From NCBI RefSeq assembly GCF_004027225.2, contig NC_044279.2, forward strand, positions 48,012,744 to 48,076,743: a stretch of 64,000 nt of DNA, written 5' to 3'. Both the position numbers and the translations under genes were made by a program. Positions 1-9,232 of this stretch are shown here, piece by piece. This stretch comes from Strigops habroptila. Taxonomy: Eukaryota > Chordata > Aves > Psittaciformes > Psittacidae. Each line of letters begins with the position of its first letter. Position 1 is the stretch's first letter. The notes beneath the pieces were generated by a model that was not told the origin of the DNA, searched no databases, and was given only the letters and a program-made list of their open reading frames with translations.

Positions 1-590
1 GCTGCTGCCTGCTGCGGGTCGCACCGCCCTCTGCCCCTGTTGAACAGCCGCTGCCGACGCCGGGGGACCGCAGCACCCCCAACCCCGGCGTCTGAGCAGC
101 GCCCTGCCCCGAAACCCGCGCTGGGACCGCCAGGGAGCACCGAAGCCGGGGATGGCCGAATGCTGCAGCACCTCGGTGCTTTTCGCCGGGGCCGCGGCAG
201 CGCCGGGCAGAGACGGAGGCGGCGGCGCGCCCCGCCCGTGGTAGGCCCCGCCCGCCGGGCTGCCCGCACTACGTGTCCCGGCGTGCCGCGGGGCGAGCCG
301 CCGCCGGAACCGAAATGGTGCTCGGGGTCGCTTTCCGTGCTGTGGCTGTCGCGGGTTGCTGAAGGGGCGCTGAAGGTAACCTCGGAGCCGTGGCGGCGGG
401 CGGAGGCGGGCGGCCGCGGTTCCCGCCTGGCTGGGGGTGCCGGGGCCGGCGGTTGAGCTGCGCGCCGGGAAACCGCTGGTGTCCGCGGGTCGGACAGCGC
501 AGCCAGGGGGCGGGCGGGGGTAAGGCCGGGCCGCGCCGCTTTGTCGGAGGCCCACGCTGTGCAGCCCACCCTGGGTTCTGTCGTTACTGA
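1..590 (+). promoter_or_regulatory. MRPL42: CpG-island promoter of MRPL42 with non-coding first exon
   Basis: The first 590 bases are very GC- and CpG-rich, then composition drops abruptly to AT-rich DNA. Two identical GC boxes (CCCCGCCC, Sp1-type) lie at 230-237 and 246-253, and an ETS-like CCGGAA core lies near 304-309. There is no TATA box, as expected for a housekeeping mitochondrial-protein gene. A donor of the form AAG|GTAACC (GT at 376-377) would end a non-coding exon 1 at 375 and splice to the ATG-bearing exon at 1981. A second donor-like GGGTAAGG near 518-525 is an alternative. The exact start site is not visible; by inference it is around 260-310. The island may continue upstream of the window. 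Confidence 0.7.
315..362 (+). other. Possible uORF in MRPL42 exon 1
   Basis: An ATG in good context (CGAAATGG, A at -3 and G at +4) opens 15 codons (MVLGVAFRAVAVAGC) and stops at 360-362, thirteen bases before the predicted donor. It is part of the mRNA only if transcription starts upstream of 315. Confidence 0.45.
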
Positions 591-709
591 CTATGTGTGT
601 TCGGCTGAAACGGGAACCGCAAGGCGGGCCTCTGAAATGGGCCAGGGGAGCAGGGCTCGTGTGCTTTCAGAAGGGTTAAATGACCGTGGTTTGCAGTTGC
701 TGCTATAAT

Positions 710-830
710 CTTCAAGGCCAGGTTGGACGGAGTTTTGAGCAACCTGCCCTAGTGGAAGGTGTCCCTGCCCGTGGCAGGGGGGTGGAACTGAATAATGTAT
801 AAGGTTCCTTCCAACCCAAACCATTCTATG
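710..830 (+). repeat. CR1 LINE 3' fragment
   Basis: The sequence has the typical CR1 3' end: the block starting with aaggccaggttgga, the segment with gagcaacctg, a G-rich segment, the ccttccaaccc block and a terminal CCATTCTATG. It is a 5'-truncated copy of about 120 bp just downstream of the MRPL42 CpG island, inside the first intron. Confidence 0.9.
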
Positions 831-1981
831 GTTCCGCTTAATAGCCTGTAGATCTGATTTTGTAATGGGCACTCTTTTGCTTGCTTTAATGGATTGATGA
901 CTTTTTTTAAGTTAAACAATTATTAATAGAAGCATCAGGTTTGGGGCTGCTTGTTGCCAACAGCCCATTAAGGGTTTTCTGTGTGCTGTCTTGGGCGCAG
1001 GAGCACCACAATTTGAACTGTGGTGGTCCCTGAGGTGAGGCCAAGGACAGGGTGTCACAGCCCGTCCTGGGACAAGGTGGTCCAGAGCCACCGTATTCCT
1101 CACACCTTGTTTGTTGATGAGCTTCCAAAGGCAAGTCGCAAGCAGCTCTGTAAGTGCTGGGTTAGTGTTCTCTCGCTTCAGCAGCACCTGTCATGGGTAA
1201 AGAAATTGTAAAGTGCATGCTTCTGGTAATGTTCTGAAGCACTAGATATGAAGTAGTTTTAAAGAAGTTTCTTGTTTATTTTTCTTATGAGTGTGTCTAA
1301 ACTGTCTTCAGTTACGTGTTTTTTACACATCATTATACATTTCAAAGCGATTTTTTATTCCCCTTGTAGCAAATGAAAACTTAAGATGTTTACGTGTCTT
1401 TCTGCTTCTGTGAAATTTGGGTAATATTTGAGGTATTCTAAATGGTGTTTTGTAGCTTTTAGATGTATAGCTTTTGAGATGGATGAAAGCAACAGCATCT
1501 AGCCATTGTTAACTACAGCAAGTGTTGTGGATAAGTACTTCTATTTTTATGCTGGGTGATGGTATTTACATCGCAAACAAGAAAAGCATGTTTTGGAATA
1601 ATTCTGTGGAGTACACGGAAGGAAGGATGCAAAACTTAGGTGGGTGAATATTAGCATAAAAACTGAGAAGACCAAACCTTGGAAACCTTTTTTATAACAT
1701 TAATGATGTACCTTCAAAGAGTATCTCTCAGCAAATAAAGTCTTGTTCCACACTGACTGTTAAGATCTTAACTAATAAGGACTTCTAAACCACTGATAAA
1801 TAACAAAGAATCTAGTGCACAAATTTTATTTACCTTTAAGATATTAAAGAAATTGTTGGTCTTTTCTACCCTGAACAGCTTTGAAACTGGTTGCTTTCAG
1901 AGGGTGTTCTGCAGAAAAAAAGGATAAGATGTCCATTTGAGTTCCATCTTGTCCAGGACTGGTTTCCTCTCTGCTGCCAGG

Positions 1982-2063
1982 ATGGCGACATCGCTTAGAA
2001 CCGTGTGGCCCAGCTTCTTCTGGATGCGTTCAGTAGCAGCCTGTAAGCAGGCCCCACTGCAGA
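1982..2063 (+). CDS. MRPL42: MRPL42 coding exon 1 (presequence)
   Basis: The acceptor tract ctctgctgccag ends at 1980 and the exon starts one base before the ATG. It encodes [20 protein letters not shown] and then CKQAPLQ, plus the first base of an Asn codon completed in the next exon. The donor is A|GTAAGT at 2064. It is basic and aromatic with no acidic residue, which fits a mitochondrial targeting peptide. Confidence 0.85.
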
Positions 2064-5000
2064 GTAAGTAGTGATGAAACTGTAGCAATCCTGTATTAAA
2101 ATTTGTTCTTTGAGAGCCTCTTTCCTGTGCTGCTTAAAGTAATGGAAGCGTGGAAGTGAACTTTTATTTGAACAGAATCCAGTCTGATATTCCAACTTCT
2201 CTGCTGATAATTAAAGGACATCTTGTTTTGGTTGGGTTTTTTTTTTTTTACTCTTTAAGCTTCCGTGGTCCACATATGGTGTGTCTCTAATTTATTAATT
2301 TGCTTGTAAATACTACTCCTTTTACCACTGATTGTGTTTGAATTTAATTAAATTTAAATTCATTTTTTTCAAATGGTGGTGAGAAAAAAGGCTACAGCAA
2401 AATCTCATTACTCAAACAGAGAAGAAGTGAAAACAAGCAATGTTATTTCATTTCTTTTCGTGTGTGTTCTAGGTGTCAATAGGAAGATGCAGGGGAGGTA
2501 GTAAAGGTGGTAGACAAGAACTGAGAAAACATAATGGACATGTTACATTTTAGAGATTAGTGGGCAAGGAGGGGAAAGAAATCTTAGGGAGAATCTTAGG
2601 AAGAAATATGAACTATTTGCAGTAATATCTCAACAGAACTTAATCATCTTAAAGGTCTCTTTCAACCTAAATGATTCTATGAAAAAATGGGAATGGAATT
2701 GTGGGAAGACTCAGAAGAGACTTTGGGTGGTGTGTGGTCCAATCTCCCACTCAGAGCAGGCTCAGCTCTGCAGTCACACCAGGTTGCTCAAGGCCTTGTC
2801 CAGCTTTGCCTCTGAAGTCTCCAGGGGCAGAGATTGCACAAGCCTGCCTGGCTGGCCTCATGAGGAAAGTGTTTCTCTATGTATCCAGCCAGAGCCTCTC
2901 GTTTCAACTTGAGGGTGGTGTTTCATGTCCTCCCACCGTACACTGCTGAACAGTCCGGCTCCCTTGCCTCAGTAACCCCAACTGTCATACACCGTCACTG
3001 GGGGCTGCTGTTGGGTCTCCCCAAAACTGCCTCTGCTTCAGGCTGACCCAGCTCCCAGCCTCTCACTGCAGGGCGGGTGCTGCAGCCCTGATCATCTAGG
3101 AGGGCCTTTGCTGAACTCATTCCAGTTTATCTTTTATTAAAGGGCCGCAAACTGGTCATAGGATCTAGATGTGGTGTAACAGGTGCTGAGCAGAGGGAGA
3201 TAATCCCATCCCTCCATCCACTTAGTACAGTCCTGGATGCTTTTGGCTTTACTACTTGTGATTGTTGTGCTTGGAGTGGAGCTGCAGGAACCTGGGGAAA
3301 AGGGTAAGGTTCTCCAGTGTTACTGCAGCCAAGACGTAATAGTTTTGTGTTTTGTACAGCACATATAGCAGTCGCCAGCAAAGTAAAAAATTTATTTTTT
3401 TTTTAATAATAAATATTGCTATGAATGAAATTATGATCTTGCCTCTAAGGTAATGTTCTTTGCATATATAAAGAATATGCTCTAATGGTCAAATCTGTAG
3501 GTATTTTGTTCATACTGCCATTTTCCTTAGGAAAACAATACAACTGGAAAGGTAAATGTAGACCATAGCTACCTAGATCCTGTATTTTTTGATTGCACTA
3601 TAAATCTGTGCAGTAAAGTGAATGTCTGTTTAGGCAGTATTTGGGTTTTGTTAATCGAAAACTGACAATGAATATAATCCCCAGTTCAGACTTAGAATGA
3701 AAACGTAAACATTCTTAAATTTGGCACAGCTCTGCTTGTTTTTACATTCGTGTTCTTTATTTGGGTTTGGCTTTTTTTTTTGCAGATGGAGCTGTGTATC
3801 GTGCTTGCCATAAATCTACATACTCAGTTCTCCCTGAAGACTACAATTGGTACTTAAATGTGCTTTCATGTGTGGCCTTTTCATGTGACGTTTATACCAG
3901 GGCTCTTTTCTCTGTTGTGAAGTTGTCATATAATGGTATCAAATACCTTCTGCCAGTTTTGGCTATCTGTAATAATTTCAACTAAAGTACTGTTTCGATC
4001 ATAACGATTGTGAAGTTAGTATTTCAAAAAGTAAGCATAATGAAAAATCATGCAGGACTCATTCTGAGCATGGTGCTGACCCCAGCACCATGTAGTTTTG
4101 TTTATGAAAATAGCTAAAAGCAGTCATTGTCATTGATGCTTGTTGTTAAGACAAAGTCCAGGTATTTTTGTGCTGTTGAATGAGAAACTTGTGTAGAAAC
4201 CAGAAAAGACAATACAAATATAGTGAGAAACACCAGCATCAAAGTCTTACAAGGTTTTAGGAAGCTAATGTGTCATGGGAACGGGAAGGAAGGTGAAAAA
4301 AGGTCATATTTCCTCAAGGAGACCTCTCAGTAGTTTTTGTTCATCATGCTCGTCGTCTTTTACCAAATGTAAAAATTGGAACCCCAAAGAGAGCTTTGTT
4401 TCCCATTCTTTCTTTTGTAGGTGCCATTCTTCTTATAAAGGCATCTTGTCCTAGAGGTCATTATCCCCATTTGTTTCTAGTTTTATATGCAATTATCGAA
4501 AGTGTTAAAGATTTTTTTTTTTCCCAACCCAGCTACTTTCTTTTAGCCCTTTCTTCCTCTCCATCCAAAAAAGAAATGTGAAGATGATGGGGGGGCAGAG
4601 GGAGAGGAGGAGGAGGAAGAGAAGAGGAGGTTCAGAGCAAGTATTTGTGACTGTTATTTTATAAGGGTTTATTTTACAGAAGGTTCTTAAGAATTCATAA
4701 ATGCAGGCGCAAATGTAGTTTTCTTTGGGACTTGGGCTGTTTGGTTGCTCAGCGTTTCTGAAAATTGTAAAGGATATATTTAAGTTTTTATTTTTTATAG
4801 CAAAGTGGAACTTGCAGTGACATCAGATTTGAAGACGATTGTCTGCTACCACCCTTCGCTTGAGATTCCATATGAGCATACAAAAGTATGTCCAAATGTA
4901 CACATTTATATTTTCTACTCTTGGAAAGGCATAAGTAGTTTATAATTATGGGTCTTGAGGGTATTTTTTTTCATGTGAAATACTGAGATAGTTTTTAGCA

Positions 5001-7607
5001 TGTGATCAGCATGTCTGTGAAGTTAGTGAACAATGAATGTAGCTGCTGCCATGAGGAGCACCTTGTTCTTGGGTGAATTGAGGGAAAGTGGCAGAGAAAG
5101 GAATGCTCGAGAAAGGAAAGCACAGCTTATAGTAACTCAAATAGAATTAAATGAGGCACTCAGATACTTGTGCGCTGCAGAGAAAACTAGTGCCTGTCCA
5201 TGAGTGTACTCCTCAAGAGGATGTCTGGAGTGCAGGTTATAGTTCGCACATCCTGCTGTGTATAGATGCTGCAGTCTGGGCAAGAGAATGTGACAAAGTG
5301 CTGCTGTTTTCAACTCAAGCTTTGAATTCTCTTCAGTACTCTGGGCTTACAAACACTACAAAAAACCTTTAAAAATATCAAATTCTTATCTATCAGCAGT
5401 ACTTTCAGTGTGTTCTTTACACTGGTGAAAGTAAGTTTAGAAAAGCTTTTCTAGTGTGTACTTTTTGTTTCAATTTGCAGTTCTCATGCTAGTAAAACAC
5501 TGCAAATGGTAGCCATGTTGCTGAAGTACCCAATGTGAAAATTCTCCATTGAAAACTTCAAACATTTTAGCACTCTCTGCCTGCAAGTTACGTACCAGTA
5601 TTTTTAAATATATCAGTTGCTTATGTCTCGGGAAAACGCATCTAAAAGACTAAAACAAGGAAAATACTTGTAATGGTGCTAGTAGTTAGGTTTCAGGTTG
5701 AGAACAAACATCTTGGTCTTAGCAGATGCGCAAACAATTAGGAATTGACATTCTTCTCCAAGGTACACGTCATGTAAAAGCTTTTCTAGTGGTGATGTTC
5801 ATCACTATGAATAAATTTCTAAATAGAAATAATATGAACACTATTGTATTAGTAGAAGTGAAGCTTTTGATTCCACAGGTGAATTTTAAGGGTGGGATTA
5901 GCAGTAATGATGACAGCAGTGCTGATTTTAGGGGTAGTGTAATCAGCTGTAGCACCCAGGGTAATTAGAGTTTTCTGGACATCTGCTCCACATGGGTGTT
6001 TTGGGTGGGTGGGTGGGGGGTGGCAAAACAGCCTTTACAATTAGAGGCGTTTTTCTACATTCCTTTGGTTTCAGCTGTCAAGAGTAATGCTATCTGTGTA
6101 GCTTGGCTTTTGATTTTTCTCAGAAAAGGGAAATATATATACTACTGTTTTTTATAGCCCATACCACGGCCAGATCCAGTGAATAATAAGGAAGAAAACC
6201 TCGATCAAGTTTTGAAATCCAGATTAAATGAAGAAGAGCTAAAGAACGATAAAGGTCTTACAATTGAAGAGCTCAGCAAAATGTTTTACACAACAAAACA
6301 TCGTTGGTATCCTGTGGGACAGTAAGTATTTTCTTTTCAATGTTTCTTCCTTTTGGAGGTAAAGGTAAATACAGGAATAACTTAATGACCAAATTCAACC
6401 TAAGGTAAGTCATGTGAGACAGGATACTGTTAGCACATGGACTACAGCGTAAAATCTTAAATGCAGCATTGTGTAAATGGAAAACTGTATTTCATAAGGG
6501 TTTCTTAATGCTGCCGCTTTGGTAGCCTTTGCCACTACGAAAAATGTCACAGAGGAGAAATTTCTCATACCATCTAGTTAGCTACTAGTTCAGGTGATTA
6601 TCAAGGTTGCATAGAAGAATCTAGTAGGTAAAATACCCTCAGTAGACATGACCAAACACAGCTTGGAAACATGCATTGTCTGCTTCTTAATGACTCTTCA
6701 GAAAAAGAAATCAACGGGGCAATTCTCAGACTTAAGAACAGTAGAGGTTTCTCCTTTGAATGGTGAAGGTTGCACCCCCGTGTGCCTTGTATTCAGAAAG
6801 CTAGAAGGCCGAGAGCCGCAAAGGTGCATGACAGCTTAAAGAGGAACTATATACATTCAGGTAGACCCATGAAAACACCCAGCATTCTAGTTTGTGTTAC
6901 TTCTTGCCAGTCTGCTACTACGCCTTCTGGTAGTTGCTAATTTTATAGCTGTGGAGACTTGATACAGGCAGAATTGTTGGGGGTTTTTTTTGTCCACAGA
7001 AAACTTTAATTATTGTGTTTTGGGAGTAGATAAAATGAATGAAATGGTAGAATTTTCTATGGCCAAAGGGTATACATCACTTTAATGAGCATCAAACAGG
7101 ATCTTCCTTGGTTTAGGGTGGGTAATTAAGAGGAAAAAGTAGGGATAATTTTTTGTTGTCAGAACTTGTTTTTTAGTTTGTCTGCAAAATATTACACTAT
7201 TTCATGTATAGTCTGGCACCACTCCTTTAAACATCAAGTCTCTTTGTTCTGTAGCAATCATTTTAGCCAAAGGAAAAGCTAACCGTGTAATAAAATTAAC
7301 TTCAGACAAAGGATTAGGAATAAACAGCAGCCTTTGTACCTATGCAGCTGTAGAACTGACTGAATTATTGCGTGCTTGGAGCAGACGTAGCGATAGAAAT
7401 GATCAGCATTATGTAACTCCACAGAGATGACATCTAATGAGTGGTGATGGGCTGTACTTGTTTTACCTGTCTAATCTGAGATCACTCGCTGGGGGTGAAA
7501 ACATGAGGGAAATCCAAGACTGTCCGAAGTTTGTATTCACTGCAGCCTTTTTTTCTTCTAGGTATCATAGAAGACGCAGGAATCCTAATCCTCCCAAAGA
7601 CCGATAA
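1982..7607 (+). CDS. MRPL42: Mitochondrial ribosomal protein L42 (mL42), five coding exons
   Basis: This gene encodes a protein of the large (39S) mitoribosomal subunit, acting in the mitochondrial matrix. Coding exons are 1982-2063, 3786-3849, 4801-4885, 6158-6321 and 7562-7607. All junctions are GT-AG and phases are consistent (82, 64, 85, 164 and 46 nt with stop), giving 146 residues against 142 in human. Residues 1-44 contain several Arg/Lys, Trp and Phe and no acidic residue, as expected for a mitochondrial presequence. Conserved family stretches as I remember the human protein are [40 protein letters not shown] and a C-terminal NPPKDR. The start is the first ATG after a clear acceptor (tctctgctgccag) at 1980. 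The N-terminal exon is poorly conserved and was identified by phase and position. The next gene downstream is SOCS2. Confidence 0.95.
2640..2681 (+). repeat. CR1 3' tail remnant, sense orientation
   Basis: Only about 40 bp of a CR1 3' terminus is left: the aatcatcttaaaggtc segment, ctttcaaccta and ATGATTCTATGA. It lies in the MRPL42 intron between coding exons 1 and 2, tail-to-tail with the minus-strand CR1 that follows. Confidence 0.75.
2700..3260 (-). repeat. CR1 LINE fragment, antisense orientation
   Basis: Read on the minus strand this matches the 3' part of an old CR1 of the subfamily with a longer 3' UTR. On the plus strand one sees caggttgctcaaggccttg, cttcaggctgacccagctc, the gatcatctaggagggcc segment, and the ctagatgtggtgtaacagg block, in the order expected for a reversed CR1. 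It is strongly diverged and has no open frame. It lies in the intron between MRPL42 coding exons 1 and 2. Confidence 0.75.
3786..3849 (+). CDS. MRPL42: MRPL42 coding exon 2
   Basis: The acceptor is a run of T then GCAG ending at 3785. The exon encodes (N)[20 protein letters not shown] plus two bases of a Cys codon. The donor is TTG|GTACTT at 3850. The CHKSTYS and LPxDYNC core is conserved with human MRPL42. Confidence 0.93.
4801..4885 (+). CDS. MRPL42: MRPL42 coding exon 3
   Basis: The acceptor ttttttatag ends at 4800. The exon completes Cys and encodes [19 protein letters not shown] followed by LEIPYEHTK. The donor is AAA|GTATGT at 4886. It contains the family block VCYHPS-IPYEHTK. Confidence 0.95.
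6003..6020 (+). other. G-quadruplex motif in MRPL42 intron
   Basis: GGGTGGGTGGGTGGGGGG has four G-tracts separated by single T loops, the layout that favours a very stable parallel quadruplex. A further GGG lies at 5994-5996. It is on the sense strand, 138 bases upstream of exon 4, so it would also be present in the pre-mRNA. Confidence 0.85.
6158..6321 (+). CDS. MRPL42: MRPL42 coding exon 4
   Basis: The acceptor gttttttatag ends at 6157. The exon encodes 54 codons plus two bases, starting PIPRPDP and ending [10 protein letters not shown]. The donor CA|GTAAGT lies at 6322. It carries a charged helical stretch rich in Glu, Lys and Asn before the LSKMF motif. Confidence 0.95.
7562..7607 (+). 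CDS. MRPL42: MRPL42 coding exon 5 and stop
   Basis: The acceptor tttttcttctag ends at 7561. The exon completes Gln and encodes [13 protein letters not shown], then TAA at 7605-7607. The basic tail and NPPKDR terminus match the human protein. Confidence 0.95.
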
Positions 7608-7656
7608 TTGGGACAACTTCTTGTTCATCAGCACATTACTAGTAATCTTTACTGGA

Positions 7657-7662
7657 AATAAA
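7657..7662 (+). terminator. MRPL42: Poly(A) signal of MRPL42
   Basis: AATAAA lies 50 bases after the stop codon, giving a very short 3' UTR with cleavage expected near 7675-7685. No other AATAAA closer to the stop was seen. Confidence 0.75.
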
Positions 7663-8055
7663 AATTACAGAAAGTGAGATGTTTGGCAATTCTGTGCGAG
7701 TGCTATAACAAAAACATGCTTAGCTAAAATCCACTCTTCTACTTCAAGTTGACAGAAAAACAAAACGGCATAACGAAGCAAGGGTTCAGTGAAGGCTGTT
7801 GTACGAGCACAGTCAGCTAATGAGCTAGTCCTAGAGCTGGATGCAACAGATGATGGAGTGCTCTGATTAAACTTGGCCAGAGTTGGTAAAGTGAATGGGG
7901 AAAATTCTTGTGTCAAAATGGGAAGTCCAGAGCTGGACACATTAGGGTTTAGTGTTATTTTGGGGGGATAATTGTGTTTTTAGGAATCTAGTAACTGAAA
8001 TGCAGGTGAGTTTGAACACTGAGGTCTTGATAAAAAATGTGAGGTATTTATGAAA

Positions 8056-8155
8056 AGAATGAAATAATTTTGCTGCTTCTATTACATTTGTGAGATACCT
8101 GATTCCATATTTAATCCTGCATCAGTCGAGAGATTATATTTAAGGCTGTTGTCAT
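8056..8155 (+). repeat. Diverged duplicate, copy A
   Basis: This segment aligns by eye with 9138-9232, about 1.08 kb downstream in the same orientation, at roughly three quarters identity. Shared blocks include atgaaata, tttgt.agata.ctga.tccat and cctgcatcag against cctccatcag. The family is unknown to me; it could be an old tandem duplication or two copies of an old repeat. Confidence 0.55.
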
Positions 8156-9137
8156 GTACTGAAAACTGGCCAACTTGGTTACGTTTTAGCATCCAAGGCA
8201 TAACAACTCGCCTTTCTAAATCGCCCAGCAATCCCAAATAGCTCAGAGAGCTGCTGTGTGCATTCATAGTTCGGGGCAGGGAGTTGCTGGGTTTGTGTTT
8301 TATACCCCACCCCATCAGGGAGGATGCTGCGTTCCTATGTAAATCGGAATAGCTGTAGCTCAGGGAAGGAAGAATTCTTTACCTCAGCAAGGTAATCAGT
8401 GAAGACTCCCAGCTCCTTCTAGCTGACCTAAGGGAAGGATTTGCTTTTTATGATATAAAATGCATTAAATTAAAGAAATTTTGGTTTGATTTTACTTCAT
8501 AGCTTTAGCAGTTTGTGGTGCTTAAATGTTTCTGCTATTATAATATTCTGTCATCTAGCATTTTTTTTTAACTCAGGAAAAGAAGATTCTTTACCCTGGT
8601 CTACAGTTATAGACATCAGCCTTCTGATAGAAAGGGTCAGCTTGGAACATTGTTCCTCAACAGAGACTCCAGTGACTTCATGAAGTCTTCATAGCAGATC
8701 CTTATAAATAATCAGAAAATAATTATCCTGTATGTGTCATACATTCTGATTGTATTTCCTTTCCAAAGCAACTTTGATAGCTGGGAAGGTTCTTGTTTCT
8801 TTTCTTAGTCTAGTGTCATTTTGCCAGCATATGTTGTCAACAGGTTTTGCTACAAGTTGAGTACCATATAAAGTCTCTAATCCTGGTTATTGTTACTATA
8901 AAGGACACTTACTTTCTAAAGTTATCACTGAATAACCTTTTTCCCCTTGAATTTCCTGCAATTGGAGGAAGGAGGAGGAGAGAAGGCGGCAATGTTGGAT
9001 GTGTGTAAAAAGCCTCCCTTTAAATGCTTCTGGAAAATTTTACATGAAGCTAGTCTAAGTTATGTTGGTATTATTTTTAAAAATGCATTTTTAAATCCAA
9101 ATGCCAGTTTAGCTGATAGTGGTTTATGATGGCAGAG

Positions 9138-9232
9138 CATGAAATAGTTCTGCTTTTTCTCTGTTATGTTTGTAAGATATCTGAGTCCATGTTTAAGCCT
9201 CCATCAGCCAAGCAATTTTGGCTGTGTTATAT
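9138..9232 (+). repeat. Diverged duplicate, copy B
   Basis: This is the partner of 8056-8155, in the same orientation. Similarity fades after the ggctgt block, with a weaker shared element (a tgtgtgcat core) about 60-110 bases further on in both copies. It carries no open frame of note. Confidence 0.55.

Noticed and set aside
1-300. Divergent first exon of UBE2N sharing the MRPL42 promoter
   Set aside because: UBE2N is the expected upstream neighbour, but no start codon or sequence encoding its conserved N-terminus is visible on the minus strand in the window.
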